DNA of 64,000 bases from Vicinamibacterales bacterium (GTDB taxonomy: Bacteria > Acidobacteriota > Vicinamibacteria > Vicinamibacterales > SCN-69-37), in contig JAURFE010000001.1 in NCBI GenBank assembly GCA_030827135.1, forward strand, positions 1,215,920 to 1,279,919. Direction: 5' to 3'. Every line of letters starts with the position of its first letter. Within the stretch, counting starts at the first letter, position 1. This document shows positions 17,352 to 25,111 of this stretch, piece after piece. The position numbers were made by a program, and so were the translations under genes. The notes beneath the pieces are model-generated. The model searched no databases, was not told where the DNA came from, and was given only the letters and a program-made list of their open reading frames with translations.

Positions 17352-17792
17352 ATGCTCGACTCGCACCATGCCCAGGCCATTCGTGCCCGCATCGCACGCA
17401 TCCCAATCGTCGACACGTTGCGCATGCGGGACTTCGATCTCGAACCCGGCGTGTGCCGAGCCACCGTGCCACGTCAACGCGTGTTCGACGGCGTATTCGA
17501 GTCGCTGCATGGCGGCATTCTGATGACGGTGGCCGACTCGATTGCGTGTTTCGCCATCCTCACGCTGACCTCGGCCGACCAGCTGATGACCACGACCGAC
17601 ATGAATATCCGGTTCCTGGCGCCCTGCCTGACAGACGTACGCGCGACCGCGCGGGTGATCAAGCGCGGCAAGTCGATGTGCCCGGTGTCCGTGGAATTGC
17701 ATGACACCAACGGCACGCTGGTCGCCGTTGCACAGGTGAACTATCTGCTGCTGCATCGAATGCCGACGCGGACCGTTCCTGCCGAGACTTGA
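17352..17792 (+). CDS. PaaI family hotdog thioesterase
   Basis: 146 residues. The hotdog-fold signature is 'FESLHGGILMTVADSIACFAI' (His-Gly-Gly followed by an Asp in the long helix), the thioester-hydrolysing core of PaaI-type enzymes. It would hydrolyse acyl-CoA thioesters in the cytoplasm; the acyl group is not known. It is the last gene before the tRNA-Asn island; its final codons lie 64 bases from the left repeat. A tRNA-like degenerate segment overlaps its very end (see findings). Confidence 0.88.
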   Translation: MLDSHHAQAIRARIARIPIVDTLRMRDFDLEPGVCRATVPRQRVFDGVFESLHGGILMTVADSIACFAILTLTSADQLMTTTDMNIRFLAPCLTDVRATARVIKRGKSMCPVSVELHDTNGTLVAVAQVNYLLLHRMPTRTVPAET

Positions 17793-17855
17793 ACCAGCGC
17801 CCTTGGAAACGGGATCTGCAGCCTATGACCGCGGTCCAACACGCCGTCTCGGACA

Positions 17856-17901
17856 TTGGCTCCTCGGGCTGGATTCGAACCAGCAACCCTCCGGTTAACA
17901 G
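17856..17901. repeat. Left attachment-site copy (tRNA-Asn 3' fragment)
   Basis: 46 bases identical to 21149-21194. It holds the displaced 3' part of tRNA-Asn, from the anticodon loop to CCA, with no 5' half, so it cannot make a tRNA. This marks the outer border of the island. Confidence 0.85.
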
Positions 17902-18494
17902 TTGCGGAGGAGAATCCGACACCGAGTCACACTGAGCAACATGACGTTGTTTTTCGAGCCTGAAACAGGCTTCGCCGCTATGGGCGATCAACACCGGTGC
18001 CTACCAGATACCATCAGGAGTGGGCACACAAGTGGGCACAGTCGAAACTGGGCAACCAACATCAAATTTGGCGACCGCTCATGCTAGGGGCGGGCGGGAT
18101 ACGCGGGGTTCACAGGTCGACGAAGGAGGCGCGCAACGGGGCGAAGGTTACACAGCGGTGCTCTGCCAAACACGTCCATACGGGCGCGCAGCCTCAGCCG
18201 TCGAAGAGGTTGCTGGCGAGACTGCAACATATGCGGACCACTATCAGGATGACTACCCATTCCGGAATGACAAGGGTCATGTGGCCGCTCTTTTTCTGGA
18301 CGCCTCCCAAGCATCAGTTGATGACGGGCCTGACCTCAACTTGCCAATCAAATGCCCGGGAGGCCTGAAATATACGTCCGCAAGACTCACGTCACAACCG
18401 GTCAGATTTGCCCCAACCCATGGTGTCCGGAGGCCGGACCTGCACCGTCGACCGTTCACGAGCCCACGACGCCGCCATCTTCACAGAGTCCGGA
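17902..18494. other. Island left part with no supported gene
   Basis: 593 bases. Several open frames exist on both strands, the longest a 194-codon rightward frame from 18020, but they overlap one another, have no plausible start context and biased, Arg/His-rich translations, so none is called. The one notable feature is a paired direct repeat GTGGGCACA at 18020-18044, matched at 22 of 25 positions by 21081-21105 near the other end. Confidence 0.5.
18020..18044. repeat. Paired GTGGGCACA motif, left copy
   Basis: Two GTGGGCACA-type units 12 bases apart, 118 bases inside the left att repeat. The same 25-base arrangement, with three mismatches and in the same orientation, is at 21081-21105. Candidate integrase arm-binding site, or the decayed 3' end of an integrase gene (translation Gly-His-x-x-Gly-His). 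Confidence 0.45.
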
Positions 18495-20483
18495 TCAGCT
18501 GCCGCATCGCTTTCCACGCCACTGCTTGCTCAGTTCGCCGCACGACCAATCTTCCCTGTCTGCGGAACCGATGGGCCACGTCCATCCGTGGCGGTAACTA
18601 TTGATTTCGTTATCCGGCACGTCTTTGAATGGACGCTCGCTACAGGAGAACCATGTCGCTCGATAACCACTCATGATGTCGCTGATTTCTCCAGGCTGGC
18701 ACCCAGGTCTGGCTTCTTCAACCGTGTTCGGCACCAAATCGTGGTCAAAATCTTTCGCAAACCAGACGAACAGGTTGACGCCAAAGGGTCCGGCATGCGT
18801 CCCCCACCAGTCGAGAGCATCTTTCCGATGCTGTAATTCGTGACGAATAGTTTCACCGAAGCAGTCAATCCCCTGTGCCCGACGCCCACTTGCAACCCCC
18901 TCGGCGTCGACTTCGTGACGACAGGCATCGCGCTCGAATATTCCGGCGGATACCAAGATTTCCTGCGTGCTCTGGTCGTACTTTGCGATCGGACTTCCGG
19001 GAAGCTCGCCGACGTCCACCTTCTCTACAAAGCGGAGAATATCGCGGGCCTCGGCCGGGACCGCGGCGCTCTGTTTCCAGTAGTAGAACCAGTTCGGCGA
19101 TCCATCGCCTGGATGATTACTGTCGCGTCCAGAGAAAAAGGCTCGAAAGGTGGCTGCCCCCTCGCATGCACAGCGTCCCGTCGTCCGTACCGAGATCTTC
19201 TTCGGACCGAAGTCCATATTTCGTCGCGGCAACCCGTTGTACGTAAACATGACCTCCGGACCACGTTTGTCCACCGGATCTACGCTTAGCCGGGTCGGCG
19301 AACCCATCTCATCGACGTCCCATTCAAGGTCGGGGGAGACATCCTGGCCGGCCCTCCAGGCTGAAGCCGACGCCCTGACCGTCAATACGCCGGCTGCGTC
19401 GAAAGCGATGTCGTCGCCATCAGCAAGCGTAATCGCGTCGAGCGCGCAGAATTCAACGGTGAAAGGCGCGCTCTCGATAATCTGGCCGTTACGTCGGTAG
19501 CGAATGCCGAGCGTGATCGTGCCAGTCGACTTGGTCCCGACGAGCTCGAGCGCGGGGCGGTCGCCGCCGCTATTGACGATCACCTCGGGAAGTGCGCCGT
19601 CGGCCGTCACGATGAATTCGCTGAACTCCCCCCCAAGAGGCGAAGCGCCTGCGACAAAAGACAGCGTGCGTTCCGTTTGTCCAGTTTCGATACATCCGCA
19701 CCCGGGCCCATAAATCGTTACCGCCGGACGCGCTTGCGCCCGCGTTAAGTTCCAGTCGGCCGTGTACGTAGCCGGGATCAGGATTGGCCCACCTAGCGCC
19801 TGTGCGCCATCCGGCACAACCCGCGTCAAGCGACCAGACAAGGTGGCGGCATTGACCCCTCCCTGTGAATCCGCCTCCAAGCCGAAAACGTCGACAGACG
19901 CTGCCTCAATGCGGTTCTCGAGCACGACTGGTATGCCCATGCCCTTTGCTATTTCTGTCATGAAGGCAAAGGGCGACTCGAACGCGATAAAGCGATCCTG
20001 TGCAGAGAAGTCTTCCTGCAGCGGCACATTGCCTGTCAGCTCTGTAAAAACGTTCCACGAAGTGCCCTCGAACGTGGCACCGGCAAAGCCCACACCAGCG
20101 CCTCGACCTGATGCAGGAATCGTATAGAGGCCACCCATGTCGACCGTGCGCGAGAATTCACTCGTCCACGTCGCCGTGCCGTCGCCATTCAGCGTGATCG
20201 TGGTTCGCTGATTCGCGACAAAACCAATCCCCCTCGATTGTCCTGGAACCTGAAATATTCCAGATGCCGCAACGGACACATTAATGGTGCCCTCCCACGC
20301 CACTTGATCAGCCACACGCTGACTCGCGAGGGTCCAGGTGTGCGCCTTACCACCGCGCATGCCCTCAGCGATGCGAAACGACGGATTCTCGTCGGCAGTC
20401 GCGTGCACGGTGCCCAGCAAGGCACCCGCCAGCCCCAGCATCGCCACCCACGCCTGGCGCCTTCCACAAGTCGTTTCTCCCAT
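18495..20483 (-). CDS. Large exported protein with an HExxH motif, cargo of the island
   Basis: 662 residues. An N-terminal signal peptide (about 10-29, ending Val-His-Ala) is followed by beta-rich sequence with scattered Cys pairs ('GPGCGCIE', 'GRCACEG'). Near the C-terminus is Arg-His548-Glu549-Leu-Gln-His552, a zincin-like HExxH, followed by a Trp-Trp helix and by 'DFDHDLVPNTVEE', which looks like a calcium-binding D-x-D-x-D loop. No family is recognised. The motif suggests a zinc metallopeptidase but the third zinc ligand is not clear. It is the only large gene in the tRNA-Asn island. The gene looks intact, so it may still be expressed. Confidence 0.7.
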   Translation of the reverse strand: MGETTCGRRQAWVAMLGLAGALLGTVHATADENPSFRIAEGMRGGKAHTWTLASQRVADQVAWEGTINVSVAASGIFQVPGQSRGIGFVANQRTTITLNGDGTATWTSEFSRTVDMGGLYTIPASGRGAGVGFAGATFEGTSWNVFTELTGNVPLQEDFSAQDRFIAFESPFAFMTEIAKGMGIPVVLENRIEAASVDVFGLEADSQGGVNAATLSGRLTRVVPDGAQALGGPILIPATYTADWNLTRAQARPAVTIYGPGCGCIETGQTERTLSFVAGASPLGGEFSEFIVTADGALPEVIVNSGGDRPALELVGTKSTGTITLGIRYRRNGQIIESAPFTVEFCALDAITLADGDDIAFDAAGVLTVRASASAWRAGQDVSPDLEWDVDEMGSPTRLSVDPVDKRGPEVMFTYNGLPRRNMDFGPKKISVRTTGRCACEGAATFRAFFSGRDSNHPGDGSPNWFYYWKQSAAVPAEARDILRFVEKVDVGELPGSPIAKYDQSTQEILVSAGIFERDACRHEVDAEGVASGRRAQGIDCFGETIRHELQHRKDALDWWGTHAGPFGVNLFVWFAKDFDHDLVPNTVEEARPGCQPGEISDIMSGYRATWFSCSERPFKDVPDNEINSYRHGWTWPIGSADREDWSCGELSKQWRGKRCGS

Positions 20484-20631
20484 TCTGTCTCCTTCGAGAG
20501 TGCGGCTCGTGCCGCGCTTCTCAAGCTCTCGGCGTCCTGCCGAACTGAGTAGCGCCTCGATTTAGATTCCGACCGTAGCTGATGTTGCCCAAATGTCCCG
20601 ACGCCTCGCGGTTGGAATGCGGCCCTGTTCG

Positions 20632-20697
20632 CTAGCGCAGGTCCCCACGCTCGATCATGCCTACCAGCTCTTCGACCGTCGCTTCAGCCTTCGCCAT
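20632..20697 (-). pseudogene. 21-codon stub of a DUF262-type (GmrSD-like) gene
   Basis: Too short for normal gene calling. From the ATG at 20697 the frame reads Met-Ala-Lys-Ala-Glu-Ala-Thr-Val-Glu-Glu-Leu and then 'MIERGDLR' before a TAG at 20632-20634. DUF262 proteins commonly start with a helix of this pattern followed by 'LPEMQRxYVW'; here the frame stops exactly before that point and nothing similar follows. The natural reading is that most of the gene was lost. Full-length DUF262 proteins include the GmrSD modification-dependent restriction enzymes. Confidence 0.45.
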
Positions 20698-21080
20698 AGA
20701 TGTAGACCAGTATCGATCATGCCGCTTCGGTGTCAACGGGCGCTAGAGCTTCATGCAGGAGAGCGTCAAGCAGTCGACGGCCTGGTGGTTCCCACCAAGC
20801 AAGCCCTTGCTGACTCGCGTTCCTGGCCGGGATTTCCTGCTTGGGCACAAGCGGTCGAGTGCTCGGTCTTGACGGCCACGGAACTCGTGAAACGCCTGAC
20901 AGCAGCAATAGACAACCCCGAGCCCGGTTTGACGATCGAGCTCAATGGACAGGAGTGGGTCTTCGATCCGGAAAAGCGTTGGATTCCAGGGTCTGCGTAG
21001 TCAGGACAAGCCGCAGAAGCTTTTCCAGGTGACTATGAGACACCTCATCGGGGGTTCGCCGAACCTCCTGCGCGCGTGCG

Positions 21081-21105
21081 GTGGGCACAAAAATGGGCAC
21101 AGCCG
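21081..21105. repeat. Paired GTGGGCACA motif, right copy
   Basis: 25 bases, 22 identical to 18020-18044 and in the same orientation, ending 43 bases before the right att repeat. In a circular form of the island the two copies would flank the attachment core. Confidence 0.45.
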
Positions 21106-21148
21106 GAGGCCTGCAAACACGGCCTAGTTTGCTAAGTTGTTGAAGAAT

Positions 21149-21194
21149 TTGGCTCCTCGGGCTGGATTCGAACCAGCAACCCTCCGGTTAACAG
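21149..21194. repeat. Right attachment-site copy inside tRNA-Asn
   Basis: 46 bases identical to 17856-17901, covering the tRNA-Asn anticodon loop to its 3' end plus one base. Typical attB/attP core position for tyrosine recombinases. Confidence 0.85.
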
Positions 21195-21224
21195 CCGGAT
21201 GCTCTACCGTTGAGCTACCGAGGA
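21150..21224 (-). tRNA. tRNA-Asn (anticodon GTT)
   Basis: 75 bases including an encoded CCA. Acceptor stem TCCTCGG / CCGAGGA, D arm TAGCTCAACGGTAGAGC, anticodon loop CTGTTAA, T arm GGTTCGAATCC. The 3' part is the island's right attachment site and restores a complete gene, so the tRNA should be functional. Confidence 0.96.
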
Positions 21225-21287
21225 ACACGCAGAACCCCAATTCTAGAACGTGGGTTCCGAGGGACGCAAGAACGTAATGGTGGCGCT

Positions 21288-21335
21288 CCGGGACCCCGGC
21301 ACGCCGGGACCCCGGAACTTCGAAACTTCTGAACT
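21288..21335. repeat. Octanucleotide tandem repeat (6 degenerate units) after the OsmC gene
   Basis: Six 8-base units; on the plus strand they read CCGGGACC, CCGGCACG, CCGGGACC, CCGGAACT, TCGAAACT, TCTGAACT. Read on the minus strand the run starts at the TAG stop codon of the OsmC gene (21334-21336). Confidence 0.75.
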
Positions 21336-21771
21336 AGCGGACCGTGACCTCGAGCGTGATCTTCATCGACCCGGCGTAGGCCTTCGAGACCGGGCAGCCG
21401 TTTTTGGCCGCTTCGGCGACTTCGGGGAACGCCGCGGCGTCGATACCAGTCAGGCCTTCGACCGTCAGCGACAACGCGGAGGTCGTGATGGTGATGCCCG
21501 CATCACCCTTGTCCGCCGTCACCTTGCAGGTGATCGTCGTCTTGGCAATTGCGCCACCCTTTTTGCCCACCGTCGCGTTGAGCGCCATCGCGTAACACGC
21601 GGCGTGCGCAGCCGCCATCAGTTCTTCAGGGCTCGTCGAGCCTTCGGACTCGCCGATGCGGCGGGGAAAGCTCACGGGCAGGTCGAACGCGCCGGATGCG
21701 CCCTTGACCGTGCCGGCCCCTTCCATGATCGAACCCGCCCAGTTGATGGTTGCCTGTCGTGAAAACTCCAT
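21334..21771 (-). CDS. OsmC/Ohr family peroxiredoxin-like protein
   Basis: 145 residues. The OsmC fold pattern is present: 'SPEELMAAAHAACYAMAL' with the first reactive Cys, and 'GCPVSKAYAGS' with the second. OsmC proteins reduce organic hydroperoxides with these two Cys residues in the cytoplasm. 'GSTSPEEL' and the short form favour OsmC over Ohr. ATG at 21771 is used, because upstream codons lack homology. The membrane protein gene upstream stops 26 bases before the start. Confidence 0.93.
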   Translation of the reverse strand: MEFSRQATINWAGSIMEGAGTVKGASGAFDLPVSFPRRIGESEGSTSPEELMAAAHAACYAMALNATVGKKGGAIAKTTITCKVTADKGDAGITITTSALSLTVEGLTGIDAAAFPEVAEAAKNGCPVSKAYAGSMKITLEVTVR

Positions 21772-21797
21772 TAGCTCATCTCCAATCTGAAATCGTT

Positions 21798-22412
21798 CTA
21801 ACGTCTCTTTGCCTTGCCGGTCTTGCCGGTCGTCATCGTCTGGACGATCGCGCCGCAGATGGCGAGCGCGACCCATGTACCGGTGACCCCCCAGCTGCCG
21901 GGCCACGGACCCAGCGCGTACACCACCCAGATGTTCTCGGGTGTCACCGACAACATTCCGAATCGGTCGCCGCCGAGAGCCAGCGCGCCCACAATGAGCG
22001 TCCAGGAGCCGGCCAACGCCGTGCCGATGATGACCACGTGTCGCGACACGGAGAGCGCACCCAGCGCGCCAAGCACCGCGGAAATCACAATTACTGCGGT
22101 CGGGGGATCCCCCCCAACCACCCGCCAGACCAGATGCAGGCCCAGCGTCGCCAGGCCGGCGCCGATCAGGCCAACCCCGATGAAATACGCGGCGATCATC
22201 AATCCGGCGCCCAGCAACCCGCCAACCGCGGCGGCCAGCACCAGGGCCCACGGATTGCTCGTGCCCATGACCGAGGAGGTCACCATGGCACCAAGAATGA
22301 ACCCGTACACCCCGAGCACAATCCGGAAGAGCCGGTATCCCGCAAAACAGGACACCGCGCCACTGAGGGCAAGGACCGCAGCCACAGGCACGGCATACGA
22401 GGCGGGAAGCAT
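21798..22412 (-). CDS. Multi-pass membrane protein (DUF4203/TMEM198-like)
   Basis: 204 residues with about seven hydrophobic helices from residue 5 to 190 and a short Lys-rich cytoplasmic tail ('TTGKTGKAKRR'). Glycine-rich helices such as 'AAAVGGLLGAGLMIAAYFIGVGLIGAGLATLGLHLVW' (read in parts) and the 'G..lfr...gv.Gfi.G' start resemble DUF4203. The function is unknown. It is divergent from the lysylphosphatidylglycerol-synthase-like gene, whose start is 21 bases away, and probably co-transcribed with the OsmC gene. Confidence 0.7.
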   Translation of the reverse strand: MLPASYAVPVAAVLALSGAVSCFAGYRLFRIVLGVYGFILGAMVTSSVMGTSNPWALVLAAAVGGLLGAGLMIAAYFIGVGLIGAGLATLGLHLVWRVVGGDPPTAVIVISAVLGALGALSVSRHVVIIGTALAGSWTLIVGALALGGDRFGMLSVTPENIWVVYALGPWPGSWGVTGTWVALAICGAIVQTMTTGKTGKAKRR

Positions 22413-22433
22413 CGCCCGATTATAGTGTGTGAC

Positions 22434-23408
22434 GTGACCAGGTCCCCGAGTCTGATTGCCGCCCTTATCGCCGTGGCAGGGCTGGCCCTGGTCGTCTGGC
22501 AGATTCGGGACGTCGGCCTCGACACTGTGTGGGCCGGTTTCCGCGCGGTCGGACCGCTGGGCTTCGCCGCGATTCTGACCCTCTCCTTTCTGCGGTATCT
22601 CGTCCGGTCACTGGCGTGGACGACCCTGATTGTGCCGCCGCCCGGACGCCCGTCCGTCCCGCTGCGCAGCGTGACCGCCGCCACCATTGGCGGTGACGCG
22701 CTTGGCAACCTGTCGTTCCTCTCCCTGCTGGTCTCCGAGCCTGCAAAGGCGCTTTATCTCACGCGCCACGTGCCGGCCGAGGAAGCCCTGGGCGCCCTGA
22801 CGGCCGAGAATTTTTTCTACAGTGTCTCAGTCGCCATCGTGATCGTGGCCGGCACGGTCACACTGCTCGCGACCTTTGTGTTACCTGACGCGTGGCGCAA
22901 TGCCGCATGGCTGGCGCTCGCGCTCATGGGAGCGGTCCTGCTCATCGCCACCCTGCTCGCGTGGAAGCGCCCGGGGCTGACCACCCGCGTCCACCTTCGC
23001 GAGGACCGCTGGCTGGGCCGCGCGCTGGCGCGCCTGCGCGCCCTCGAACGCATCACCTACCGCGGACTCAGGACGTCCACCTGGCGACTGGTCACGGTCA
23101 TCGGCTGCGAGGTCGCGTTCCACGCCTTGAGCATTTTCGAATCGTGGTTGACGTTGTATCTGCTCACCGGATCGTCCCAGTGGCTCAATGCCTTCCTGTT
23201 CGACACGCTGAACCGGATCATCAACGTTGTCTTCCGCCTGGTGCCGCTGCGTGTCGGCGTGGATGAAGTGAGCGCCTCTGGTCTTGCCGATCTCATCGGC
23301 CTCGGAAGCGCCACGGGCCTCACGATGGCCCTCGTCCGCAAAGCCCGGGTGCTCACGTGGGTGGCAGTCGGACTCGGGGTGACGGGTCGACGAGCGCTCG
23401 CCAAGTGA
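22434..23408 (+). CDS. UPF0104 / lysylphosphatidylglycerol synthase transmembrane family protein
   Basis: 324 residues with about eight transmembrane helices. Typical points are 'RYLVRSLAWTTLI' after the second helix, 'GNLSFLSLLVSEPAKALYL', and the late 'VPLRVGVDEVSASGLA' loop, all common in the flippase domain of MprF-like UPF0104 proteins that lack the soluble synthase domain. It may flip or transport a lipid-linked molecule. GTG at 22434 is the preferred start; a GTG three codons earlier is also possible. The receiver-domain gene begins 18 bases after its stop. Confidence 0.8.
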   Translation: MTRSPSLIAALIAVAGLALVVWQIRDVGLDTVWAGFRAVGPLGFAAILTLSFLRYLVRSLAWTTLIVPPPGRPSVPLRSVTAATIGGDALGNLSFLSLLVSEPAKALYLTRHVPAEEALGALTAENFFYSVSVAIVIVAGTVTLLATFVLPDAWRNAAWLALALMGAVLLIATLLAWKRPGLTTRVHLREDRWLGRALARLRALERITYRGLRTSTWRLVTVIGCEVAFHALSIFESWLTLYLLTGSSQWLNAFLFDTLNRIINVVFRLVPLRVGVDEVSASGLADLIGLGSATGLTMALVRKARVLTWVAVGLGVTGRRALAK

Positions 23409-23426
23409 CGGTGTTATCCTCCAGCC

Positions 23427-23771
23427 ATGGCCATCATTCTGGTTGTTGACGACGAGCAGCCGATTCGGCAGCTCATGGCCCGCCTTCTCGAACGGAAAGG
23501 CCATACGGTGATTCAGTGTGGGGACGCCAGCACGGCGCTGCAGGTAACCGACGCCATTGACCTGCTGATTGTCGATCTTGTGCTGCCAGGCGTGAACGGT
23601 CGCGAGCTCACCATCAGGTTGCGTGAGCGACAACCCTCACTGCCGGTCATCCTCATGTCGGGGTACCTGCCGAATCCGGAACTCGTCCCCGCGCAACCCT
23701 CCGCGTTCATACAAAAGCCCATGACGCCGTCGATGGTCGTGGAGACGGTCGAGCAGATGCTCGGCACATAG
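23427..23771 (+). CDS. Single-domain response regulator (CheY-like)
   Basis: 114 residues, one receiver domain and no output domain. Acidic pair Asp8-Asp9, phospho-acceptor Asp50 in 'LIVDLVLPG', Ser78 and Lys97 in 'IQKPM' are all in place. It could relay phosphate to or from a histidine kinase encoded elsewhere, since no kinase lies next to it. It starts 18 bases after the membrane protein gene and ends at a palindrome shared with the convergent DUF2064 gene. Confidence 0.92.
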   Translation: MAIILVVDDEQPIRQLMARLLERKGHTVIQCGDASTALQVTDAIDLLIVDLVLPGVNGRELTIRLRERQPSLPVILMSGYLPNPELVPAQPSAFIQKPMTPSMVVETVEQMLGT

Positions 23772-23797
23772 GGCCCGCTGAACTGCAGCGCGCCCTA
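23769..23797. terminator. Palindrome between convergent genes
   Basis: Arms 23769-23780 and 23786-23797 pair over 12 positions with one mismatch and a 5-base loop. The stop codons of both flanking genes lie in the arms (TAG of the receiver gene at 23769-23771; TAG of the DUF2064 gene at 23795-23797). Same family as the repeat at 5792. Confidence 0.55.
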
Positions 23798-24478
23798 CGA
23801 CAACAACCCCATCGAGCGCAGCATGGCGGCGGTGTATGGCGCACCGGACGGGACAAGTCGCAGGCGGTCACTCAAGGTCTGGACGTCTTCCGGGGTGTCC
23901 ACGTCATGCCAGTCCGCAATGCGGGCGACTGTCAGACCCGCCGCTCGGGCGCGCGTTTCGACGTCCTCCAGCAGGTGGGGTATCCCCCACCGCACATCCG
24001 TAAACAGGTCGGGCACCCCGCGGTCCGTCACCGTCATTCCAAGCAGATAGAAGCTGCCATCGCCCGACGGGCCTGTGACCACCACGCCGGCATTCGTGCG
24101 CACAAGGCGCACGGCCGCTTCGATCTCCGCGGCCGGCAGATCCGGCACATCCACGCCGAGAAGGACGACCTGCCGGAACCCGGCTGCGGCCAGATCGTCA
24201 CAGACATGCCGCAGCCGATCCCCCAACGTCGTGCCGCGTTGAAGCAGCAACCGGTTCCCGGCGATCCAGGGCCGCGCGATTCGCAACCCTTCGAGGGGAG
24301 GGGTGACAGCCACCTTGACCGTCACGTCACTGACGGCACTCACTCGCGCCAGGAGGTCATCCAGAAACGCGAGCACCAGATCGCGACGGTGGTCACGGTC
24401 AGGCACCACGGGGCCAATGCGGGCTTTCAGCCTGGGGTCTGAGGGCGACCTTGTCAGAATGGCAACAACGACGGACAT
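23795..24478 (-). CDS. DUF2064 family glycosyltransferase-like protein (TIGR04282 type)
   Basis: 227 residues. Family landmarks include an early 'ILTRSPSDPRLKARIG' (compare 'KaP..G..KTRL'), 'RGTTLGDRL', 'VVLLGVDVPDLP' and 'GDGSFYLLGM', which together form a GT-A nucleotide-sugar site. Such proteins are annotated from arsenosugar biosynthesis clusters, but no such cluster is here. ATG at 24478 fits the first beta strand; a longer start at 24505 is possible. It follows recR by 36 bases and may be read from the dnaX operon. Confidence 0.8.
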   Translation of the reverse strand: MSVVVAILTRSPSDPRLKARIGPVVPDRDHRRDLVLAFLDDLLARVSAVSDVTVKVAVTPPLEGLRIARPWIAGNRLLLQRGTTLGDRLRHVCDDLAAAGFRQVVLLGVDVPDLPAAEIEAAVRLVRTNAGVVVTGPSGDGSFYLLGMTVTDRGVPDLFTDVRWGIPHLLEDVETRARAAGLTVARIADWHDVDTPEDVQTLSDRLRLVPSGAPYTAAMLRSMGLLS

Positions 24479-24514
24479 CGGGGTACTCCGATGGGGGGCG
24501 GGCACCAGTCTACG

Positions 24515-25111
24515 CTACATGTCGCGGCGGCCTTCCATGGCCTTGGACATCGTGAACTCGTCGGTGTAATCGAGGTCGGACCCGACCGGCACGCCCATCG
24601 CGATGCGACTCACTTTCACACCGAGCGGCTTCAGCAGGCGCGCGAGATACAACGCCGTGGCCTCCCCCTCCACGGTGGGATTGGTGGCGACGATGATTTC
24701 CTCCACGGTGCCGGCGCCGACGCGAGCGAGCAGGCCCTTGATTTTCAGGTCGTCAGGCCCCACGCCCTGCAACGGCGCGATGGCGCCCATCAGCACGTGG
24801 TAGCGGCCCTTGAATCCGCGCGTGCGCTCCACGGCCCAGACGTTTTCGGGTTGTTCAACGACGCAGATGATGCGTCCGTCACGACTGCCGTCCGTGCAGT
24901 AGCCGCACGGGTCCACGTCGGTGATATTGCTGCAGGTCGAACAGTATGTGACGCGATCCTTCACCGACAGCATGGCGGCGCACAGGGCGTCCACATCCTC
25001 GCGCGGCGTCTTCAGCAGATGAAACGCCAGCCGCTGGGCGCTCTTGGCGCCGATGCCCGGCAGGCGTTGCAGCGCGGCGACCAGAGCCGCCAGCGGATCG
25101 GCAAATGCCAT
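24515..25111 (-). CDS. recR: Recombination mediator RecR
   Basis: 198 residues, normal length. The helix-hairpin-helix '[20 protein letters not shown]', the zinc finger with four Cys ('[17 protein letters not shown]'), and the Toprim domain with '[14 protein letters not shown]' and '[18 protein letters not shown]'-type motif (here [18 protein letters not shown]) are all seen. RecR works with RecF and RecO to load RecA at gaps. The ATG overlaps the ybaB stop by one base (TGATG), the usual dnaX-ybaB-recR order. Confidence 0.98.
   Translation of the reverse strand: MAFADPLAALVAALQRLPGIGAKSAQRLAFHLLKTPREDVDALCAAMLSVKDRVTYCSTCSNITDVDPCGYCTDGSRDGRIICVVEQPENVWAVERTRGFKGRYHVLMGAIAPLQGVGPDDLKIKGLLARVGAGTVEEIIVATNPTVEGEATALYLARLLKPLGVKVSRIAMGVPVGSDLDYTDEFTMSKAMEGRRDM

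Larger units (their letters stand above)
20484..21149. other. Island right part with no full-length gene
   Basis: 666 bases between the exported protein gene and tRNA-Asn. It contains the 21-codon DUF262-like stub (20632-20697, leftward) and the right GTGGGCACA pair (21081-21105). A rightward 135-codon frame ending at 21000 has an acceptable C-terminal half ('LTIELNGQEWVFDPEKRW') but a poor, Arg-rich N-terminal half that is antisense to the stub; it is left uncalled. Confidence 0.45.
17856..21194. mobile_element. 3.3-kb island integrated at the 3' end of tRNA-Asn, no integrase
   Basis: A 46-base direct repeat of the tRNA-Asn 3' half occurs at 17856-17901 and again inside the intact tRNA gene at 21149-21194. 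The repeat runs from the anticodon loop through the T arm to the CCA end, the usual attachment region for tyrosine recombinases. Between the copies lie one large exported protein gene read leftward, a 21-codon stub that looks like the start of a DUF262 gene, and long stretches without convincing genes. No integrase or relaxase gene is present. By eye the interior is less GC-rich than the flanks. The element is either a decayed island or a non-autonomous one mobilised in trans. Confidence 0.75.

Noticed and set aside
18020..18604. 194-codon rightward open frame in the island
   Set aside because: Arg/His-rich, no start context, overlaps the repeat motif and the 3' end of the exported protein gene. 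It could hide an integrase relic but no recombinase residues (Arg-His-Arg-Tyr) were found.
20593..21000. 135-codon rightward open frame in the island
   Set aside because: The last 45 codons look protein-like but the first part is antisense to the DUF262 stub and has no good start; too weak to call.
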